This document shows, piece by piece, positions 1 to 7,807 of a DNA stretch of 64,000 nucleotides. The notes under the pieces are model-generated. The model was not told where the DNA came from and did no database searches. It saw only the letters and a program-made list of their open reading frames with translations. The translations under genes were made by a program, and so were the position numbers. Positions within the stretch are counted from its first letter, which is position 1, and each line of letters starts with the position of its first letter. The stretch comes from CAYSFW01 sp964620675 (GTDB lineage: Bacteria > Pseudomonadota > Gammaproteobacteria > UWMA-0217): positions 1 through 64,000 of the forward strand of contig CAZUJU010000003.1 in NCBI GenBank assembly GCA_964620675.1, in the 5' to 3' direction.

Positions 1-1
1 G

Positions 2-166
2 ATCGTGAAACTGCAAACGCATTCAGCCACGGGCATCACGAACAAGGATTTCGAGTTGGCACGCAAGATCGAAGCGGTGGTGATGTGGCAGCCCGGTCAG
101 GAGGGCGGCGCGCTGGAAGGGGTCCCTGACGACCCGCGATTTGAATACATCAAATACGATTCCTGA
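2..166 (+). CDS. Pterin-4a-carbinolamine dehydratase, C-terminal part
   Basis: This is the 3' end of a gene that enters from the left edge; 54 residues are visible before a TGA stop. The segment reads like the C-terminal half of pterin-4a-carbinolamine dehydratase (PhhB/DCoH): a 'KLQTHSATGITNKDF' strand-turn-helix followed by 'LARKIE', the usual end of this roughly 100-residue fold. In the family the enzyme dehydrates 4a-hydroxytetrahydropterin formed by aromatic amino acid hydroxylases, and it also occurs as an orphan in many proteobacteria. A tail of about 25 residues ending in 'FEYIKYDS' extends beyond the helix. The catalytic histidine cluster lies mostly outside the window and cannot be checked. 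Confidence 0.72.
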   Translation: MVKLQTHSATGITNKDFELARKIEAVVMWQPGQEGGALEGVPDDPRFEYIKYDS

Positions 167-517
167 GCAAAATAAATCGATCAGCGCGAGTCCTGAGTAG
201 GTTATGCCTGATCAGCACGCCCGATGCGTATTTCAAAGTGCGGTGAAGTGACGCTCGACGGAGTAGGTTAAGGGAGCGTACCGGAGATCGAAGCCGACCA
301 GATCACGGTGCGTGGCATGCGTCTGCTAGGTTGCGGTACGTCGCACGATCGGGTCGATACCGGTGTGGTGTTGCACGGTGAAGGTGACGGTGGCGCCATC
401 GAGGATGTGTAGTTCGACATCCATCTTAAAATGGCGCACCACGCGAGCGCCACGAAACCCGGCGCCTGCGAGTTGAACGCGACGCTAGGATACGTGAAAA
501 TGCCCTGAGCAACGCCC
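167..517. other. Non-coding stretch with a decayed-looking reading frame
   Basis: No intact gene is visible. The plus strand from about 270 to 510 reads open apart from one TAG ('GAIEDV', stop, 'FDIHLKM') and then stops 10 bases before the next gene, which suggests a decayed gene. I do not recognise a family. The decamer gagtaggtta occurs twice (about 195 and 260). A 64-86 residue reading on the minus strand has the arginine/serine/proline composition of an antisense shadow. Confidence 0.3.
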
Positions 518-1024
518 ATGAAAAACACGCCTGCACAAACACCCCAGCAACTCCTGCGCTATCTGGTACCGATTCTCGTACTGGTGGCGTTCGGCGTGCT
601 CGCGATCGTGGGATATCTCGCAAGAGGTTCCCTCGAACCCAAAATCATCGCTGCAGCGGCCTACGATTCAAACTGCGATCTGCGAAGCGGCGCCTGCGAA
701 CTCGCGTTGCCGACGGGCGGTAGCATCCGTTTCGAGATCGAACCACGTACGATTCCGTTGCTGGAACCGATCGCCCTGACGGTCGCGCTCAAGGACGCAC
801 CGGTCACCGCGGTCGAAGTGGATTTTGTCGGCGTCGACATGAATATGGGGTACAACCACGCGCGCCTGGTGGCGCAGGACGATGGCCGCTTTCGCGGCAG
901 CGTTACACTGCCGGTCTGTGTGCGTCAGCGCATGGATTGGGAGGCGCGGGTCTTGCTGGAGACGCCAGCGGGCTGGACGCTGGCGCCGTTTCGCTTCTTT
1001 ACCTTAAAGGGCGGTGGCGCTTAA
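518..1024 (+). CDS. Membrane-anchored periplasmic beta-sandwich protein (FixH/YtkA-like?)
   Basis: The product has 168 residues with one N-terminal membrane segment (about residues 14-35) and a predicted extracytoplasmic beta-rich domain. A 'DFVGVDMNMGYNH' stretch followed by 'GRFRGSVTLPVC' and 'MDWEARVLLET' resembles the small Ig-like domains of FixH or YtkA-type proteins, in which Met/His/Cys residues may bind copper; that assignment is inference. The gene is convergent with the NosL operon, its stop lying 12 bases from the end of the first NosL gene. This placement fits a related role in metal handling. The start is the first ATG after an in-frame stop, but no strong ribosome binding site precedes it. 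Confidence 0.55.
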   Translation: MKNTPAQTPQQLLRYLVPILVLVAFGVLAIVGYLARGSLEPKIIAAAAYDSNCDLRSGACELALPTGGSIRFEIEPRTIPLLEPIALTVALKDAPVTAVEVDFVGVDMNMGYNHARLVAQDDGRFRGSVTLPVCVRQRMDWEARVLLETPAGWTLAPFRFFTLKGGGA

Positions 1025-1036
1025 CCGGTCGCCGGA

Positions 1037-1594
1037 TCACTTCGAATCGAACCGCCCAGCGTCGAGCGCCTGCAACAACGCCGGGGTCACGGCGTCAAAG
1101 CGCAGTATTCGCCGACCCTGATGGTCCCGCAGAAATTCGTCGGCCTCCGCCGTGCTCGCGAGCGGGACCAGTTCGTGTCCCATCGGTCCCAACACATCCG
1201 ATCCGATGACGTACCACGCGGTTTGGGCGGATATTCGCGTGAGTCCGTAGTATTCAGTCACGGCGATGGTGTCGATATCCTCGCGCCGATGTCCTGGCGC
1301 CCAGCGGGGCAGGTCGTGCAGATACTTGAACAGATCCTTTGCCCCATCGAAATGGTGCGTCTGGCCATCCCGATAACGCACGGTCGCAATCCAGTGCGGA
1401 TACTTGGCGACGAACATGCCGCAGACCGGACAGGTGTCCTTGGCGCCGGGCGCCGGCACGTCGATCGGTTCGGCGGCACCGCCCGGTAACGCGAACCCAA
1501 ACATCAGCAGCCACGGTAAAATCCGGCGGCGGATTCCGGCGTGTCCAACACGGAGCGAGGGTTGGGTGCGTAATCCGAGTAAAACACGCGCCAT
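1037..1594 (-). CDS. NosL family copper-binding protein (Sec-exported)
   Basis: The product has 185 residues with an N-terminal hydrophobic signal (about 25-41, ending 'GGAAEP') and then the NosL signature 'CPVCGMFV' (Cys55, Cys58, Met60). 'HFDGAKDLFKYL' and 'GPMGHELVPL' follow, both typical of the family. NosL binds Cu(I) in the periplasm and supplies copper for maturation of nitrous oxide reductase; many NosL homologues sit outside nos operons. No nosZ or nosDFY is present here, so the target is unknown. It lies 2 bases downstream of a second NosL-like gene and is the last gene of a minus-strand run that starts at 6764. There is no lipobox, unlike many NosL proteins. Confidence 0.85.
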   Translation of the reverse strand: MARVLLGLRTQPSLRVGHAGIRRRILPWLLMFGFALPGGAAEPIDVPAPGAKDTCPVCGMFVAKYPHWIATVRYRDGQTHHFDGAKDLFKYLHDLPRWAPGHRREDIDTIAVTEYYGLTRISAQTAWYVIGSDVLGPMGHELVPLASTAEADEFLRDHQGRRILRFDAVTPALLQALDAGRFDSK

Positions 1595-1596
1595 CG

Positions 1597-2229
1597 TTAC
1601 GTGCCTGCTTTCATCTTGGCGCGACGCTCGGCCCGCATTTTGCGGATTCGCTTCGTATCGTCGGCCAGGCCCGCATACGCGGCGCGCAATGCGGCATCGA
1701 AATCGCCAAGCTCACCCGCGTTTTCGGCCTTGAACTTCATCGCCGTGGTTTCGTCGGCGAACGCCATCTTGCTGATCGTCGTCATGGTGCCCTTGAGTCG
1801 CGAGCCAATCAGGTAGCGGGCATCATCCACGTTAATCAGCGGCTTGATAGCGGTGTCGGCGCCGAAGTCGGCGGCGTAGATGGCCTTGGGCCCGCGATCC
1901 AGATTGATTGCGAGACTGAGGGCAAGACAGTGGATTGAACAGGTACCGTCTACCAGATCATCCTCGTAGACCACGAGATGCCGACTGTGGTGCCATTGTG
2001 TGCGATCCATACCGCAATAAGGGCATTTCGGGTATTTTTCCAGTTCGCGGGTCAGAGGTTCGGCATCTGGTTCGGTTTTCGGAATGAATTGCAAGGGCGT
2101 GCCGTCGGTTTCGCAGCGTGTCGCGGCGCTGGAATCAGCGCGGGCCTGATTAAGAGCGATGACTCCAAGGGCACTGCCAGCAGCGAGGCCACGAAGCAGG
2201 GCGCGTCGTTGAGCGTTGAGTGGGTGCAT
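1597..2229 (-). CDS. NosL-like protein with a Tat-type signal
   Basis: The 210-residue product starts with a twin-arginine-like leader ('AQRRALLRGLAAGSALGVIAL') and carries 'CPYCGMDR' around residues 69-76, matching the NosL CxxCGM copper site. 'DGTCSIHCLAL' follows, giving further Cys/His ligands. A second half rich in 'IGSRLKGTMTTISKMAFAD' parallels the NosL 'GSDVLGPMGHEL' segment. Export through Tat would imply folding or cofactor loading before transport, which is unusual for a NosL protein. The C-terminal tail is lysine/arginine rich. It is adjacent to the first NosL gene, so the two may act as a donor-acceptor pair; that is inference. Confidence 0.75.
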   Translation of the reverse strand: MHPLNAQRRALLRGLAAGSALGVIALNQARADSSAATRCETDGTPLQFIPKTEPDAEPLTRELEKYPKCPYCGMDRTQWHHSRHLVVYEDDLVDGTCSIHCLALSLAINLDRGPKAIYAADFGADTAIKPLINVDDARYLIGSRLKGTMTTISKMAFADETTAMKFKAENAGELGDFDAALRAAYAGLADDTKRIRKMRAERRAKMKAGT

Positions 2230-2356
2230 GAACTGATCTCCGGTGGATTAAAAATCAGGGCAATGGCTTGAATTCCAGCATGTTCGTGCGCCGTCATTTT
2301 ACCGCGATCCGTGCGCCGGGTATCCGCGACAAATCGTCGCGCCCGGGATGGGTGTA

Positions 2357-3037
2357 TTACCAGTTCGCCAGGCCGCGCATGATGTCGAAAAATATCCAGC
2401 CCTGATACAGCGTCCAGAGGCCGAGCGCGAGCAGGATCACGGCGACGATCTTTCGTGCGGAACCTGCGTCGAAGCGCACCCCGAGGATTGCGGCGGCGAG
2501 GCTGATGATAAACATCGCGGGCAGTGTGCCGAGTCCGAAACTGGCCATCAACAACGCACCGCGCAGCGGGTCACCCGTGGCCGCGGCTGGCAGCGCCACG
2601 GAAAACACGAGCCCGCAGGGTATCAGCGCGTTGAAGACGCCACCGAGCGCGGCGAATCGGCTGGGTTGCTGTGCCATGCGCGGCATGAAACGCACCCGCC
2701 GTACGGACTTTATAGGCATGTTCACGCGCGGCCACCAGCCGCCGTGACGTACGGCGAGGACGATCACGGCAAAGCCGGCAAGGATCATCAGCACGCCCTG
2801 ACCCTTGCCGATGATTCCACTCTGAACCAGCACTCGGCCGAGTGCCGCGCCGGCGGCGCCGAGCCCAGCGTAGCCGCCAATCCGCGTCAGGTGATACACG
2901 AACGGCGGCAGCCAGCGCATTCCGACGCCGTGCGCCACGCCCCAGCCGGCCGCGAGCCCGCTGCACATGCCGAGACAGTGCACCGCGCCTCCGAGGCCAA
3001 TGAGAAACGCCAGGGTATAACTGAGTTCCGAACTCAT
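2357..3037 (-). CDS. SafE/TauE-like (UreH-type) transmembrane protein
   Basis: The 226-residue polytopic membrane protein has about six hydrophobic segments. Its N-terminus carries 'GGAVHCLGMCSG', the conserved HCxGMC motif of the SafE/UreH-like transmembrane family related to DsbD and CcdA. Members are linked to metal export and cytochrome oxidase or thiol-redox functions. A 'GVFNALIPCGLVF' segment in the second half contains the paired cysteine expected from the DsbD/CcdA fold, which suggests electron or metal transfer across the membrane. Its start overlaps the stop of the thioredoxin gene by 4 bases (ATGA), so the two are probably co-translated and functionally linked. Confidence 0.78.
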   Translation of the reverse strand: MSSELSYTLAFLIGLGGAVHCLGMCSGLAAGWGVAHGVGMRWLPPFVYHLTRIGGYAGLGAAGAALGRVLVQSGIIGKGQGVLMILAGFAVIVLAVRHGGWWPRVNMPIKSVRRVRFMPRMAQQPSRFAALGGVFNALIPCGLVFSVALPAAATGDPLRGALLMASFGLGTLPAMFIISLAAAILGVRFDAGSARKIVAVILLALGLWTLYQGWIFFDIMRGLANW

Positions 3038-3528
3038 AATTGCTCGCGGACCGCTTGCTCGAACACCTCGGGGGTGGATTCGCCGACGATGCGGGTGACC
3101 AGCCGCCCGGTGCGGTCGACGATAAAGGTCATCGGCAAGCCGATGACATGGTATTGGCGGGCCACGGCACCGTCACGATCGAGCAGCGTCGGGTAGCTGA
3201 TATTCAGTTTGTCCAGGAATGCCTGCGCGGTGGCACGGTCCTGGCGCACATTGATCGCAAGCAAAACCAGACCCTCTCGGTGCAGACGCTGGTAGACCGG
3301 TTCGAGTGCTTGCATTTCGCTTTTGCAAAACGGGCACCAGTCGGCCCAGAAGCGTAGCGCGACCACCTGGCCGGAGAAATCGTTGGGCATGCTCACGGTG
3401 TTTTCGCCGAGGTCGGGCAGAGCGAACGAGGGTACCGCGGTACCGGGAGTCAGCGGCGGCGGCGTATCGGTACAAGCCGTCAGCGCAAGAAGCACGAGTA
3501 AAAAACCCGTAAGAAGTGTAAGTCTCAT
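3034..3528 (-). CDS. TlpA-like thioredoxin lipoprotein
   Basis: The product has 164 residues. The ATG at 3528 is chosen because it begins a clean lipoprotein signal ('LLVLLALTAC', lipid-bearing Cys19); the upstream open frame has no protein-like character. A TlpA/ResA thioredoxin domain follows with active site 'WADWCPFCKSEM' (Cys65, Cys68) and the cis-proline 'GLPMTFIVD'. Such membrane-tethered thioredoxins reduce periplasmic disulfides, for example before copper or heme insertion. Translational coupling to the SafE-like gene suggests that the membrane protein passes electrons to this lipoprotein. Pairing with two NosL proteins points to copper-site maturation, which is inference. Confidence 0.85.
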   Translation of the reverse strand: MRLTLLTGFLLVLLALTACTDTPPPLTPGTAVPSFALPDLGENTVSMPNDFSGQVVALRFWADWCPFCKSEMQALEPVYQRLHREGLVLLAINVRQDRATAQAFLDKLNISYPTLLDRDGAVARQYHVIGLPMTFIVDRTGRLVTRIVGESTPEVFEQAVREQL

Positions 3529-3623
3529 GCAGGTCTGGCTCTCGATGGCGGTTGAGCGGAAACAGGATGATCCGGCGGCGGAAATCCGTCTCCGGTGCGT
3601 CCCGATTCTGAACGCGCGCGCGA

Positions 3624-4628
3624 TCACCACCAGACCCCGCGCATGCTGAGATTCGAGCGCCAAAGGGTCAGTGCGGCGAGTGTGTAGAACAGCGCAAACG
3701 CGGCCAGGGCAGCGATCATGTAACGTCGACCCCGGTCCGCGGCAAGCACAGCCAGGCTTGGAATGCGACGCCAAGGCGCGATTGCCCCTACCGCCAGTGT
3801 CAGCGCAATTCCGCCAAACAGCGGGAGATACAACAGATAGCCGATGTGATCATGTCCCTGCTTGAGGATGCAGAATGGGCAACGGTGTTCGGGATGCTCG
3901 TAGATATAGGGTGCGATAAAGGTCACGATCGCGGCGAGTGCGATTAATCCGGCGGCGATGCCGAGTACCGGAATCAACCCGGCTGGCCGCCCATGGGTGA
4001 GAAACCAGACCCCGCCGAGAACCAATGCGATTGCGCTGAGCATCATCGCCCACGCGGTGTGGCGGGGGCTCAGCGCCGCCACCTCGGCGGCGACCCCGCC
4101 ACCGTCGGGGGTGAACAAGGCGCCGCAACAGGAGGTGATCACGTCCGGGTCGAGACCGCCGAAAAACAGCGTCTGAGCGCCCGCCTCGGCGATTACCAGG
4201 GGCGTGATCGCCAGCAGCAGCGCGTACTTGATGCGCACCAACGGATAATCGGGTGCATGCTGGTCAAGCGAATTCAGCGCGAGCCAGACGAACCCGGCGA
4301 GCGCGACCACCAGTTTGAGCAACAGTGTCGGCCACCCCCACGGGTTGACATTCAATACCCCCGTGGCGCACATCGCGCCGACAAACTGCGATGACATCGA
4401 TTCGGCGGTGTAGACGAATAGCAGCACCGCGATGATCTCGGCGATAAAGCAACTGGTGACCAGGGTCGCGATGAGGTAGGTCAGGCGTTCGAGCCGCAGT
4501 TGGCGCTCGCTGCCGCTGCGGACATCCCAATGGCGCAAGATCGTGAGCGCAAAAACGCTGGCGAGCAGCATCAAGGCCGCCACCGTGAGCGAAACACCGC
4601 CCAGCGCGAGCACTGCGGGCGCATTCAT
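3624..4628 (-). CDS. Polytopic membrane protein with a CPFCILK motif, unknown function
   Basis: The 334-residue protein has about eight hydrophobic segments. Features that stand out are 'MCATGVLNVNPWGWP', 'SCCGALF' and 'HRCPFCILKQGHDHIGY', a cluster of Cys and His residues at predicted periplasmic loops that could bind a metal or cycle a disulfide. I do not recognise a characterised family. Its start overlaps the ABC ATPase stop by 4 bases (ATGA), so it is likely a partner of the transporter. A 95-base gap separates it from the thioredoxin gene downstream. It could be the membrane receptor or redox component of the system. Confidence 0.6.
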   Translation of the reverse strand: MNAPAVLALGGVSLTVAALMLLASVFALTILRHWDVRSGSERQLRLERLTYLIATLVTSCFIAEIIAVLLFVYTAESMSSQFVGAMCATGVLNVNPWGWPTLLLKLVVALAGFVWLALNSLDQHAPDYPLVRIKYALLLAITPLVIAEAGAQTLFFGGLDPDVITSCCGALFTPDGGGVAAEVAALSPRHTAWAMMLSAIALVLGGVWFLTHGRPAGLIPVLGIAAGLIALAAIVTFIAPYIYEHPEHRCPFCILKQGHDHIGYLLYLPLFGGIALTLAVGAIAPWRRIPSLAVLAADRGRRYMIAALAAFALFYTLAALTLWRSNLSMRGVWW

Positions 4629-5308
4629 CGAGTGACCGCGTCGCGCACGCGACCGTCATGAAGCTCAATCACACGTTGCACCATCGGTGCGTTGAAAACG
4701 GCCGGGTCGTGGCTGCTGAGCAAAACGGTTCGGCCGGCGGCGGCGAGGTCGGCGACGTTCGCCATAAAGGCTTCGGCGAGTCGCGAATCGAGATTCGCGG
4801 TTGGTTCATCCGCGATCAGAATCCGCGGGTCATTGATCAAGGCGCGGCAGATCGCGACCCGCTGGGCCTCGCCGCCGGAAAGCCAGTCCACCCGCTCGTC
4901 GGCCTTTGCGGTCAGCTGAAAGCGGGCGAGCAGGGCGTGCGCGGCGATCGTGAGCGCGCGGTGGTCACCGCCAAGTGGATAGGCCGGCAACATCACGTTT
5001 TCGAGCACGCTCAAGCCGCGGATGAGATTGAAGCGCTGAAACACAAAGCCAAAGGTGCGGCGGCGGACTTCGGTCATAAAGCGCTCCGGCAGACCAGAAA
5101 GGATCTGCCCGTCGAGCGTGATGCGCCCAGAGGTGGGGCGCGCCAGGCATCCGATCAGCGCAAGCAAGGTGGTTTTACCCGAGCCGCTTGGCCCTTTGAA
5201 CACCACCACGCGCTCATCCCCAAGGCGCAGCGACACGTCGCGCAAGGCCTGGAATTCATTGGGCCGGCCCTGCGCGAAGATCTTGTTGATGGCATGGAGT
5301 TCAAGCAT
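4625..5308 (-). CDS. ABC transporter ATP-binding protein (LolD/MacB type)
   Basis: The product is 227 residues when started at the ATG at 5308, which gives the standard N-terminus 'MLELHAINKIFAQG'; a longer frame upstream overlaps the permease and looks non-coding. Walker A is 'GPSGSGKT', the signature is 'WLSGGEAQR', and Walker B 'ILIADEPTANLDS' has the motif typical of the LolD/MacB/FtsE group. These ATPases drive FtsX-fold permeases through mechanical transmission rather than classical substrate passage. It sits 11 bases downstream of the permease gene and overlaps the next gene. Confidence 0.9.
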   Translation of the reverse strand: MLELHAINKIFAQGRPNEFQALRDVSLRLGDERVVVFKGPSGSGKTTLLALIGCLARPTSGRITLDGQILSGLPERFMTEVRRRTFGFVFQRFNLIRGLSVLENVMLPAYPLGGDHRALTIAAHALLARFQLTAKADERVDWLSGGEAQRVAICRALINDPRILIADEPTANLDSRLAEAFMANVADLAAAGRTVLLSSHDPAVFNAPMVQRVIELHDGRVRDAVTR

Positions 5309-5319
5309 CGGTTTCGGGG

Positions 5320-6459
5320 CTAACGCATGACCGCATCGGGGTCGGTAATGGCCGCTTGCCAGATCGGCACAATAGTGGCGACGGTGTAGGGAAATACCGT
5401 GAACGAAAATAAAGTCGCGAGTTGCAATCCGTCCAAGAACGGAACCGGACGATAAGCCGGATACAGTACCGCCCAACCCTTCAGTACCGGTTCAAACAAC
5501 ATGGCCCCGGTGTGGAACACGTGGAGATAGGCAGCGAGGTAACCGAGCGCGAAGGCGGTCAGCGAGATCGTTGCGCCTTCCCAGAACTTCATCTGGATCA
5601 CATCGGCCGTTTCCCAGCCGATGGCTTTCAGGATCCCGATCTCACGGCGTTCCTCGGCACTGAGGCCGGAGGCCTTGTCCCACGCAAAAATCACGAACGC
5701 GAGCACGCTGCCGAACAGGAGTACGAACACGACGCCCTGACGCCAGCCGAGGATTGCGTCATAGGTGCGCAGGATTTCGTCGCGCAGGATCGGGCGCGCA
5801 TCCGGGAGCAGTAACGTCAGCTTCTCCGCGATCTTGCGCACCTCAGCCGGATTACGCACTTCGAGCACCAGATCGGTAAACAAACCCGGCGCGACGCCGA
5901 AAAACTGGCGCCAGTCCGCTTCACGTACCAGCATAAGGTCGGCGCTGACCAGTTCGGAATCCGCTTCCAGCACGCCCTTTACTCGCCATGCAAAGGGTGA
6001 CCCGGTGCTGTCGCGCAAGGTGAGGAAATCGCCCACCGCCAAGCCGCGGGTACGCGCCAGCGCGGCCCCGATCAGCATCTCGCCGGCCGCGAGTTCGTGG
6101 GTTTCGGTCGCCATCAGCGTGTAATTGGCGCGTACGGCCGGATCGTAAAAATAGCCCCAAACCCGTCCGTGCGATGCGCTAACGCCGCGCAACTCGCCGA
6201 TGCGTTCGAGATAGCGCGCGGGAATCAGGTCATGCCGCCCGGCGACCAGACGCTGAACGATGATCTGCGGCGATTCCGCCAACAGCAGCGCGGCCTCATG
6301 CCGCAGCGCGTGCGCAAACAGCATGACCGAGGCGAGCAGGAACACGATCGCCGCATACACCAGCAACAGCGAAAGATTCTTGCCCGGACGCCGCGCCAAC
6401 GCGGCCAGGGTGTAGTCGATCAGGTAGGCCTGACGGCGCCAACCACCACTCATTGCCAT
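5320..6459 (-). CDS. FtsX-like ABC permease
   Basis: The 379-residue protein has the MacB/FtsX layout: one membrane segment near residues 27-50, a periplasmic domain of about 200 residues, and three C-terminal membrane segments. The cytoplasmic coupling motif 'EERREIGILKAIGW' is the hallmark of FtsX/LolCE permeases. It pairs with the ATPase 11 bases downstream. Two ATGs lie close together (6459 and 6453); the first overlaps the upstream gene by 10 bases. In this family the transporter may extract or deliver an envelope protein or metal complex. The link to NosL proteins is by operon position only. Confidence 0.85.
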   Translation of the reverse strand: MAMSGGWRRQAYLIDYTLAALARRPGKNLSLLLVYAAIVFLLASVMLFAHALRHEAALLLAESPQIIVQRLVAGRHDLIPARYLERIGELRGVSASHGRVWGYFYDPAVRANYTLMATETHELAAGEMLIGAALARTRGLAVGDFLTLRDSTGSPFAWRVKGVLEADSELVSADLMLVREADWRQFFGVAPGLFTDLVLEVRNPAEVRKIAEKLTLLLPDARPILRDEILRTYDAILGWRQGVVFVLLFGSVLAFVIFAWDKASGLSAEERREIGILKAIGWETADVIQMKFWEGATISLTAFALGYLAAYLHVFHTGAMLFEPVLKGWAVLYPAYRPVPFLDGLQLATLFSFTVFPYTVATIVPIWQAAITDPDAVMR

Positions 6460-6764
6460 TGCTCGCGGTGGCGTGGCGGGAGCAGTGAGCCGCTCGGAAA
6501 ATGTTCAAGCGCGACGGGATGGTCCTGAAACGCGCTGTGCAGGTCCGCCTGACTGTAATGACGGGTGTAGCGCGCCTCGGTGAACAACGCGAGATCGCTC
6601 AATCCCAGTTCGGCTACCCGGCTACGCGCGGCGTCGAGGCGTGTCTGCGCGGCGTCGCGTTGGCGCGCGGCGTCGATCCAGGTCGCGCCGATCAACGCTG
6701 CGGCGATGGCGCCGATCAACAGCATCCGGCGTGATCGCCGACGGTAATATTTTGGATTGGACAT
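6450..6764 (-). CDS. Small single-pass membrane protein, first gene of the NosL/ABC operon
   Basis: The product is 104 residues when started at the ATG at 6764; the open frame extends further upstream but loses protein character. It has a very basic cytoplasmic start ('KYYRRRSRRM'), one membrane segment (about 14-27) and a periplasmic part with a short helical stretch and 'RYTRHYSQADLHSAF'. The family is unknown. The arrangement (basic tail, membrane helix, short periplasmic domain) and the 10-base overlap with the FtsX-like permease suggest an accessory subunit. The 264 bases upstream would hold the operon promoter; I could not assign one. Confidence 0.55.
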   Translation of the reverse strand: MSNPKYYRRRSRRMLLIGAIAAALIGATWIDAARQRDAAQTRLDAARSRVAELGLSDLALFTEARYTRHYSQADLHSAFQDHPVALEHFPSGSLLPPRHREQWQ

Positions 6765-7028
6765 GCGAACCACTCGGTGTTTCGGGGCATCCTGCGGTAG
6801 ACGGCTACGCGCCCGCATTGATCTGAAGCAATCGCAGGCGGATTCGGGGTGCGGCATTTTGTCGCGGCGCACGGAATGATTACGCTCACCCGGTCACTGA
6901 GCGGGCGCCGAATTCAAATGCCGAATTCAACTGGGCGCCGGGCGCCGAGTTCTAGGCCATAATCCTGGAATCCACCACCGAGCCCTCACCGGCACCGTCA
7001 ACCGCAGACTCAACAGGATAAACGCCCC

Positions 7029-7700
7029 ATGTGCGGTCGCTACAACATCGCCACCTCGTCCGATGCATTGATCGTGTTTTTCGAGATCGAGCGATTGCTG
7101 GTCGCGCCCGAGCAGCTGCAGCCACGCTTCAACGTCGCGCCGTCGCAGCAGGTGCCGGTGATCCGGCTCGGGGCAGCGGGGCGCGAACTCACGCTGATGC
7201 GCTGGGGCCTATTGCCGGCGTGGGCAAAAGAAGACAAAACCGAGTTCAATCTGATTAACGCCAGAGCCGAGACGGTCGCCGAACGGCCTGCATTTCGCAC
7301 CGCCTTTAAATCGCGCCGCTGCCTAATCCCGGCGACGGGATTCTACGAATGGCAGGTGTTACCCGGCGGAAAACAACCGCACAATATCCGCCGACCCGAC
7401 GGCGGGCTGTTCGCGTTCGCCGGTTTATGGGACCGCTGGCACCGCGACGACCGTACGATCGAGAGTTGCACGATCATTGTCGGATCGGCCAATCCACGGG
7501 TGGCGCCGATTCATGCGCGCATGCCCGTGATTCTCGCGCCCGCGGAATTCCCGCAATGGCTTGAGCGGACGACCACCTCGACGACGCTTCAGAGCCTGCT
7601 CCAACCCGCGTCTGAGGCTTTTCTCGAAACCTACCCGGTCAGCACCCGGGTCAACAATGTCCGCAACGACGATTCCGCGTTGCTCGACGCGCTGGCGTAA
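7029..7700 (+). CDS. SOS response-associated peptidase / abasic-site crosslinking protein (YedK/HMCES family)
   Basis: The 223-residue product starts 'MCGRYN', so Cys2 becomes N-terminal after Met removal. In this family that cysteine forms a covalent thiazolidine with abasic sites in single-stranded DNA and shields them. Other family residues are present: the Asn in 'INARAET' (Asn77), the Glu in 'GFYEW' (Glu107) and the His in 'IHARMPVIL' (His162). Length and order match the SRAP domain. It is a monocistronic plus-strand gene. A possible -10 (cataat) lies near 6960 in a short stretch with the repeated motif gccgaattcaa. I saw no LexA-type operator. Confidence 0.95.
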   Translation: MCGRYNIATSSDALIVFFEIERLLVAPEQLQPRFNVAPSQQVPVIRLGAAGRELTLMRWGLLPAWAKEDKTEFNLINARAETVAERPAFRTAFKSRRCLIPATGFYEWQVLPGGKQPHNIRRPDGGLFAFAGLWDRWHRDDRTIESCTIIVGSANPRVAPIHARMPVILAPAEFPQWLERTTTSTTLQSLLQPASEAFLETYPVSTRVNNVRNDDSALLDALA

Positions 7701-7807
7701 CGCCGCGGGGCGCCGCGAAGGGACGCACGGGCCAAAGCGTCATCGGGGATCTTATTGCGAGCCCGGCGCCGGCTACGACACTGCCTGGCCGGCGCCGCCG
7801 TCGTCGC

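Noticed and set aside
1037..2229. A nitrous-oxide reductase (nos) operon.
   Set aside because: Only NosL-type genes are present; nosZ, nosR, nosD, nosF and nosY are absent and the ABC genes are of the FtsX type.
6765..7028. A LexA operator upstream of the YedK-type gene.
   Set aside because: No CTG-N10-CAG type palindrome was found in the leader.
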